NCBI RefSeq assembly: GCF_028583425.1
Contig: NC_072792.1
Location: forward strand, 159,160,676 to 159,224,675
DNA from: Eublepharis macularius
Lineage: Eukaryota > Chordata > Lepidosauria > Squamata > Eublepharidae
Reading direction: 5' to 3'
Length of the DNA: 64,000 nucleotides
Positions within the stretch are counted from its first letter, which is position 1. Every line of letters starts with the position of its first letter. Position numbers and translations under genes: made by a program. Shown one piece after another: positions 57,737-64,000 of this stretch. The notes below the pieces were generated by a model that made no database searches, was not told the DNA's origin, and saw nothing but the letters and a program-made list of their open reading frames with translations.

Positions 57737-57834
57737 CAGTGCAATCCTAAACAGAGTTACACTCTTCTCAGCCCATTGAAGTCAATGAGCTGAGAAGGGT
57801 GTAACTTTGCTTAAGATTCCACTGTAAGCCTATA
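57737..57834. mobile_element. Palindromic MITE, best copy
   Basis: 98 bp. The arm 'cagtgcaatcctaaacagag' through 'cagcccattga' is mirrored by 'tcaatgagctgagaag' through 'aagattccactg'. The element can fold almost end to end into one hairpin. The tips read (a)cagtg/cactg(t). No target duplication is clear. Confidence 0.75.
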
Positions 57835-58334
57835 GCTAATCACAGCTCTCCTAAGGCTATCTAAACCCCAGCCATAACATCCATGTACCAGATGATACTG
57901 TACGTGGCATGAAGTTAATCTCTCTGGACCTCAAATCATGCACATAGCACTAAGGGGATTTTTGTGATGGGAACTGTCTATAAGGGGAACTTTGTACAAA
58001 AAGGGAGCACTTTGCACAAACAGCCAAGCATTGAAAAATACTGTTAATTGTTAAAACAACATACTACTAACACTGCTCGGAACCCTTACAGGTATTCCCC
58101 TTAGGATACAAAAACCAAACTAAAACCTCCACTCCTCTATCTGGGGATGCAAAGAAAATAAAATTCTACCCAGGTAAGAGAGGGAGGGAGGATCCTGTGC
58201 CTCAAACTTTGCTTTAAATGTCTCACATATATGTACTTAATGCCTATTGGCTCAACAAGGCTTCCTGCCTCACAGTCGCTAGCACCCTCCCTCACACATG
58301 GGTACAGTGTCAGTATGCAGACTCCACCCCCACC

Positions 58335-58470
58335 CCCATATCTGAAGAAGGGAACTTTGATTTGGAAAAGCTTATACCCTGAAAACCTTGTAGGTCTCTA
58401 AGGTGCCCGTGCCCCCGGTCTCAAATCCTCTGTTCTACTGCAGACCAACATGGCTACCTACCTGAACTGC
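58335..58470 (+). repeat. Unclassified interspersed repeat, copy 4
   Basis: Reads 'atctgaagaagggaactttg', 'aaaagcttataccctgaaaa', 'ctctaaggtgcccgtgcccc' and 'actgcagaccaacatggcta'. Best preserved of the four copies. Confidence 0.65.
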
Positions 58471-58559
58471 CCCCCCTGTCCATATCCTGGCAGAACATCA
58501 ACATGATGTCAGCTGTTGCAGCTCCTACAGTAAGGAGCAGTAACAAGGAACTCTACCAC

Positions 58560-58718
58560 ATTTTAAGATAACTGCTGGACACTTGAACCATTGCTAGTGG
58601 TCAAACACTCACAACCACTTTTACCTTACAAGATCAGATTTTAAGACAACTGCTGGACACTTTAACCATTGCTAATGCTGGTCAAACACTCATAACCACT
58701 TTTGTCTTACAAGATCAG
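58560..58718 (+). repeat. 78-bp tandem duplication (two units)
   Basis: Units start at 58560 and 58638. Both read 'attttaaga.aactgctgga', 'ccattgcta', 'tggtcaaacactca.aacca' and '.cttacaagatcag'. A handful of substitutions and a 2-3 base indel separate them. Confidence 0.85.
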
Positions 58719-59882
58719 ATCTTCAAGCAGCACAACAGAAACTGCAGATGCAGTTCAAACACAGCTCTCTACAAGGGATCAATAAGTACTGACCCAATAA
58801 CTGTATTTCTCTTCCCCAGTAGGTGAATTCTACAATGTAGTAACTCCCAACAGGAAGGATAAGAGGTATAAGACAATGGGGAAGAACACCTAGGTGGTTC
58901 CACTGTCTAAAACTTGAGCAGAGTGTCAGAGCCCACATGCTGTCTTTTGCCACTGCTGAACATAATCTTTTGTTTCTTTCCACTCTTTGCAGGCAGCATC
59001 CCAACAGGGGCAGAGGCCATAGTTCATACTGCAGTGTCAACCTACTGCTGAGTTTACAATTTGACCAACAGCTGCAGTGACCATCTAGCTACCCTGCAAT
59101 ATTGTTCTGAACTATTATTTTAGGTTGGCAACTGCACCATTGCAAACTGTTTAACAGATAACTGCATGACAGGGGCATTTTTACTTGTGATTTTGCAACC
59201 TACAAGTGCAGCCTTCAAAGGCACAGGGAGACTTGCTAGATCAAGAAAGTTGGCGACCCTATTCTTCTGCTTGAAGAGTTCCATTCTGGAAGCTGTTCAA
59301 TAAATGTAGGGATTCTTCACTGCCATCCCTCTGTTTTAATATGAGTTGATAGATAGGGATCATTACTAACCTCAGCTGTTTTCAGCACAAAACATGCATC
59401 AGGAGATTATTCCACAAATTGCATTGTTAGGCTCTACCAAGAGGGAGGAGGCACGCTCTTCCAAGTTCATAACCTCCCAAACTACTGGAGGTGTTTGATA
59501 AACCACATAGGCTACATTATGGGGGTGGGGTGATGGAAAACAAAGGTTGATGAGTAGTAATGAACTTTATTAATGCAGTGGAGAAATGGCTACATGGGAA
59601 GGCTGGACAAAATGACTATAGTTTGTGGCAGCCAATTGCCATGAGCAGTCCATCCCCTGTAAATGGATCTGTCATTGTAAAACCTCAGCTGTGTCTGGTA
59701 CTTCAGTCCATGAGGGTCTTATCCAGGGACCTCCTGCATGGTTGGCCCATGCTGAACAACAGGCTCTGCCTCTTTTTACATTTCTTCCTGCCCGGCATAT
59801 ACAGCTGGATTCAACATCTGAGCCATTGGAGGCGTTCAAATGTTCCATGCCGTGCCTTTTTCCTGTGTGCCCAGCTAGATGT

Positions 59883-59957
59883 GTAATAACCAGAATTATC
59901 TCACAGTGTAATCCATCTTGAGTCACACTGAGAAAGGTGAACTATGTATGTATGTAT
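59883..59957 (+). repeat. LINE 3'-tail fragment
   Basis: 'ccatcttgagtcacactgag' then 'aaaggtgaactatgtatgta' is the terminal motif of the LINE family found reversed at 41.63 kb, with a TATG simple tail. Confidence 0.5.
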
Positions 59958-61075
59958 GGGTTCTAGCTTTGCCTCCTCCTGTTTACGGCTGATCAGCTTG
60001 TTTATGGGAAAAAGGTGAATTTGACCTTATTTTCACCTGTCTCTTGGTGGGATTCAAACTCTGACATTGCTGTTTTTATACGAATGCTCCCCCTCAGTGA
60101 GCTATTTGAGGGGTTGGACATGTGAATGTGCAGTCATATATTCTCTAGTCCTAGTGTCTGCATTTCTTTTGCTCTGCAAAAACAACAACAAAGGTCTTCC
60201 AACAAAGGTCTCCCATCTGCAAAGTGAACTGTGGAGGCATCTGGGTGGAATGGCTATGCTCACTTTTCCTATGTGATTGGTGAGCAAAAGGGAGTATGTT
60301 TGTAGGCGGGTATTTGAACATTCATTGACAGAATTTACAGGAGTGTGGTAATGACAGGGTTCCTACTAGACACAATATGGTCCTTTCAATAGCAGAGGAT
60401 GCTCTTTTTCCTATGTTCCATTTTGTTGTTTTCAGTGAGTGAATGGGAGCAGGGTGACATCAAGGAGGCATGCATCGATCGGCTGCTTCCATATACAGCT
60501 GTCACAAGGGCATTGATGAGTCCCATGATTGCTGGATGTGGATAGTGTTGCTATGGTCTCCAATGCAGTCGCTATGCTCTTAATTCCTTCATGTTCGCTT
60601 CTGCCATTTCTTTTCTCTATTGAGAAAGCACAGGGAAACCAACCAGCAATGCTGGCCTCATGCCAACATCAGTGATGCAGCAGTATCCGGGGATTAAGAC
60701 TGAAATGAAAGTAACTTTCTACTTTTAACTGTAGGCCTGATAGCCATTATTCTGGTGATGTGGGAGCAGCACTGTTCCATCTTGCACTGTCAACAATAAG
60801 GTGGTAAGATGTCAAATTTGTGAAGAGAGTGATACTACAGGTCCACCCTCATTTCCTGAAAAACAACATTAACGCTGCCCGGGGAAGAGCTGCAGCATAG
60901 GCCCTTTCCCATGTGGTCACTTTTCCCATTACCACCCCCCTGCTAGTGTATCATGAGTAGGGATGTGCAATTTGGGTTGCGTGTTCAGTAAAAATTACTG
61001 AATTTTACCTGATTCAGTAAAATTTGGTATTACTGAGCTTAAATCTGTATTCCTGAATAAATACCGAACTCAAAC

Positions 61076-61087
61076 TTACCAAATTAA
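61076..61087. repeat. 12-bp target-site duplication of Penelope-like element
   Basis: ttaccaaattaa here and exactly again at 61619-61630. Confidence 0.9.
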
Positions 61088-61618
61088 GATGGTTGTTGTG
61101 GGTTTTCCGGGCTGTACTGCCGTGGTCTTGGCGTTGTAGTTCCTGACGTTTCACCAGCAGCTGTGGCTGGCATCTTCAGAGGTGTAGCACCAAAAGACAG
61201 AGATCTCTCAGTGTCACAGTGTGGAAAAGATTTTGGCAGGTCATTTATATCTACTCAGGAGGGGTGGGGTTGAGCTGAGTCATCCTGTAAGTTTCCCAGG
61301 GTGTGGAATGCTAATGGCGGGAGGCTTCACTGTATCCTGAGGAGGTTCTTTTGCATATGGATTGGTGCTTGATGTGCTAATCTTCTCTGCAGGGCTATTG
61401 TCGGGTATACAGTGTTTTGTTAGCCTGGTGTTTTTCAGAACTGGAAAAACTTTTCCACACTGTGACACTGAGAAATCTCTGTCTTTTGGTGCTACACCTC
61501 TGAAGATGCCAGCCACAGCTGCTGGCAAAATGTCAGGAACTACAATGCCAAGACCACGGCAATACAGCCCGGAAAACCCACAACAACCATCGTTCTCCGG
61601 CCGTGAAAGCCTTCGACA
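61088..61618 (-). mobile_element. Penelope-like element remnant with inverted terminal repeats
   Basis: The minus strand carries the last ~60 codons of a Penelope-type ORF (PVLKNTRLTKHCIPDNSPA, STNPYAKEPPQDTVKPP, ISIPHPGKL), located after the endonuclease region. It is flanked by two ~130-bp copies of one sequence in opposite orientation ('gtgggttttccgggctgta', 'ccagcagctgtggctggcat', 'gtgctacacctctgaagatg' and complements). An exact 12-bp duplication brackets it. Inverted pseudo-LTR pieces around a 5'-truncated ORF are a known Penelope configuration. Neither RT nor GIY-YIG residues remain. Confidence 0.82.
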
Positions 61619-62444
61619 TTACCAAATTAATTCAGTAAAAATTGGGAAGTGCAGCTGCACTGTTCCTTGCTGTTGCTTTGCTAAGGAACAGCAAAGAAAC
61701 ACTGCTTCCACCCTTTTTTAACCAGATGGGAGAGGGGAGTGAGGCAGAGGCAAAATGGAAGGGGAAAGAGAAGGGGGGGGGAGTGAGTGGCCAAACCTTG
61801 CAGGAGTGCCTTTTCAAATTGCTGGAGATTGAGAGAGACTTCCTGACTCGGCCCAGGACACACCAACTAGCTCCCCACAACCCACCTCACCTCTGCTGGA
61901 GCGCAGGCAGAAGAGGGTCTGGTGCAATCTACTGGAGGGGAGGCGAAGTGCACGATTACCAACTCAAAGGCACATGATGCGCACACACTGGCCAGGAGCA
62001 GCTCAGCAGCAAAACATACATCTTGGCGATAAAAGATGGGGGGGGGGAGTGGTTGTGGAAGCCATGGGTTAAATACCCTTGGCCCTGTCACCACTGGACC
62101 TAACTCTGCCTAGCCCCTGCGACTTTGGACTGCCTTGGATTATGACCACATATTGCTTTGGACTGCGACTGGATCCTGCTACCCAATGAGTGGATTCCTG
62201 TCTGCTGCTGCCTGCACTGAGACCTTCTGCACTGAGGACTTCTGCTCATACCTGGTTTGAGAGTTGTAGACTCACTGGTTTTTTTCTCTCTTTGGGGGGA
62301 GAGGGGAAGGGAAAAGGTTTTTTAATTTTTAATTTTAAAAACTGTTTTGCTGTGTGTAGAACATGCTTTGATTGAGCTTTTGTATATGATTTCTGGCTTT
62401 TGAAGTTATATTTACTGTTCATTTTGCTGCTTGTTCTTCGGGGT

Positions 62445-62462
62445 GTGTGTGTGTGTGTGTGT
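62445..62462. repeat. GT microsatellite
   Basis: gtgtgtgtgtgtgtgtgt within the hAT-type element. Confidence 0.9.
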
Positions 62463-64000
62463 TATCCTGTGTGGGTAATTTGTTGTTTCATATTTATAGT
62501 TCCTATAAATTTTATTAAATTCCCTTGTTCTTCTAGGAGGGGGCTATTTTCCCCTGTTGTGGGTGCTTTCTTTGTTGTTGTAAAATGTTGTTGTTCTTTG
62601 GGGGGGGGGGCTTTCCCCTGTTGTTGGGACTTACTCTTTCTTTACAGAAGTTTGGTTGGTGTTTTTGTTGGGTTCTGTTTTCTGTTGGCATAGAAGATGG
62701 TTTGGCATTCAATTGTTTGGCATTCAATTGTTGTTGTTGGTTGTTCTTCAAGGGGTTTTTGTTGGGGTGCTTGGTCCATGTGTTTCTGCAGTGGGAGTCA
62801 GTTTGGAGTTTTCTCCCTCACACTAGGATCAAATGGAGTGGTTGGGGGCACCTTGTTCAAGGGCCCACAGAATTGGTCCTCAGTGTCCAATATCCCTGAA
62901 ACTTGGGAGTCTTTAAAGGACAGCCAGGAGTAGGTCTGCTGAAAATCTGGTGGATTTTTTTTGCAAAATGCCACCCCAGCCCCCATAGTTCTTCCTATAG
63001 AGAATAATGGAGATTGGAGGTGGCTGGGGGCACCTTCTTGGGGGGGGGGCATAAAACGTCCCCTGGGTCCAATCTTTATGAAACTTGGGGGGTTGTTAGA
63101 GGACAGTTAGGAGTAGATCTGCAAATTTGGTGAAATTTGGTCAAAAAGTGACCCCCCCCCCCACAGGCCACCTGATAGCCTCGAACTGAGTTTCCCAATC
63201 TGAATTTTTTTCCAGTTCAGTATTACCAAACTGAATCAACCAATTTTTTCCCCCTATGCACACCCTTAGTCATGAGTGCTGGGCCTAAAGGTAAAGTTTT
63301 TACTATATACTTCTTTATCCTGATCACTTTAAATGGGTATCCATCTATACTTACTGGGACCAACAATTTATTATCAGCTACAAGATCTCCTCAGTAGTGT
63401 CTCAGGTTGATTGTTATAACTGCTTATACAGTTAGCTGAAGTATCACTTCTCTGCATTAGAAATTTATATAAAAGATCAGTAATTAACAATACAGCCTCC
63501 TAAATTGAGCAGAAAACAGGAATATGACTTTTTCAAAACTGACACATTACATAGTGTAAAACTGAACTATGAAACTTTGTGCAAATCATGAATGAGAGTA
63601 ACTGAGTACAAGGTGTTTTGTATATGACAGGATTATCCAAAGTAATAGCAGATATTCTGTGTAACACTAGAGGTATTTCAGAGTAAATAAAATATCAGAA
63701 GTAAATGCACACATCATTCTTTAATGATGTGTTAATGCACAAGTACACGCACGTCACTGGCTCAAAGAATTTCACCATACCAATGCTTGGTTGTACAAAA
63801 AGGCATGTACAATTCTTGTCAAGATGATAAACACCAGATCGACAGGGTTAATACTGATTTTATATTGCAGAAAACTACTACTGAGCTCCAATTTGTTTTT
63901 ATGACATGGAAAAGAATTCTAGTTTTCTTCCTCAAAGTAATCTTGTCCTATTAACTACAGATAGCATTGAAAACCGTGGCCTGTGCTAAACATAGCTTTA

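Larger units (their letters stand above)
60959..63269. mobile_element. Non-autonomous hAT-type element hosting a nested Penelope-like insertion
   Basis: The ends 'agggatgtgcaatttgggtt' and 'ccctatgcacacccttag' are imperfect inverted termini like those of the 36.46-kb element. TCATGAGT directly flanks both sides (60951-60958 and 63270-63277). Without the nested 531-bp element the unit is about 1.78 kb. It has no transposase, but it has a GT tract (62445-62462), G-runs (62600-62609, 63041-63049) and a duplicated internal module (62880-62960 and 63068-63140). Confidence 0.85.
43625..64000 (-). other. ZC3H12C intron (part, more than 20 kb) rich in transposons
   Basis: No coding exon of the gene occurs from here to the window end, so the intron exceeds 20.3 kb. 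It contains the DIRS element, a hAT/Penelope nest, SINEs, palindromic elements, unclassified repeats and a pyrimidine-rich tract. Unassigned stretches are 43.7-44.6, 46.3-48.1, 48.4-49.4, 50.8-51.58, 57.85-58.3, 58.75-59.85, 60.0-60.9 and 63.3-64.0 kb. Confidence 0.75.

Noticed and set aside
43625..64000. Missing N-terminal exon of ZC3H12C
   Set aside because: No minus-strand frame ends in the expected IDGSNVAMS-type sequence with a donor site, so the exon is taken to lie beyond 64,000.

Overview
The window is vertebrate nuclear DNA, most likely from a squamate reptile (lizard group). Two host genes are recognisable from split exons. The repeat set also fits a squamate: L2-, CR1- and L1-type LINE pieces, several tRNA-derived SINE families, hAT-type non-autonomous transposons, a Penelope-like element and a full DIRS retrotransposon. 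No species call is attempted.

Left part (1 to about 13.6 kb, + strand): the last six coding exons of RDX (radixin), an ERM-family linker between membrane and actin. They encode the end of the FERM domain, the long alpha-helical region, the poly-proline hinge and the actin-binding C-terminus, followed by a 3' UTR. Introns hold a LINE tail, a CR1 fragment, tRNA-SINEs and an L1 fragment inserted into a small palindromic element.

Middle (13.6 to 26.85 kb): the intergenic space between two convergent genes. It is a graveyard of L2-type LINE pieces, plus one younger L2 copy with a 372-codon open reverse-transcriptase frame, a fold-back element built from 54-55 bp repeats, SINEs and a possible LTR.

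Right part (26.85 to 64 kb, - strand): the last four coding exons of ZC3H12C (Regnase-3 type endoribonuclease), with a long, repeat-poor presumptive 3' UTR of about 6.8 kb. The exons give most of the PIN-type RNase domain, the CCCH zinc finger and the C-terminal tail. The N-terminal exon is not seen and should lie beyond 64,000. The introns contain an 879-bp hAT-type element with an alanine-rich 66-bp minisatellite, a degraded L2, SINEs and, in the >20-kb upstream intron, two notable insertions. One is a structurally complete 5.76-kb DIRS tyrosine-recombinase retrotransposon (51,585-57,343) in the same orientation as the gene. The other is a 2.3-kb hAT-type element (60,959-63,269) with a Penelope-like element nested inside it.

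The most striking unit is the DIRS element. It has three long open frames (Gag-like; RT/RNase H/methyltransferase-like; tyrosine recombinase), near-identical inverted terminal repeats, and an internal complementary region that matches both outer ends perfectly (60/60 and 36/36 bases). This is the arrangement expected of a recently active DIRS1-type element. Exon borders were set by reading frame and GT/AG sites. Repeat family names come from recognised protein motifs, tails and target-site duplications, not from a database search.
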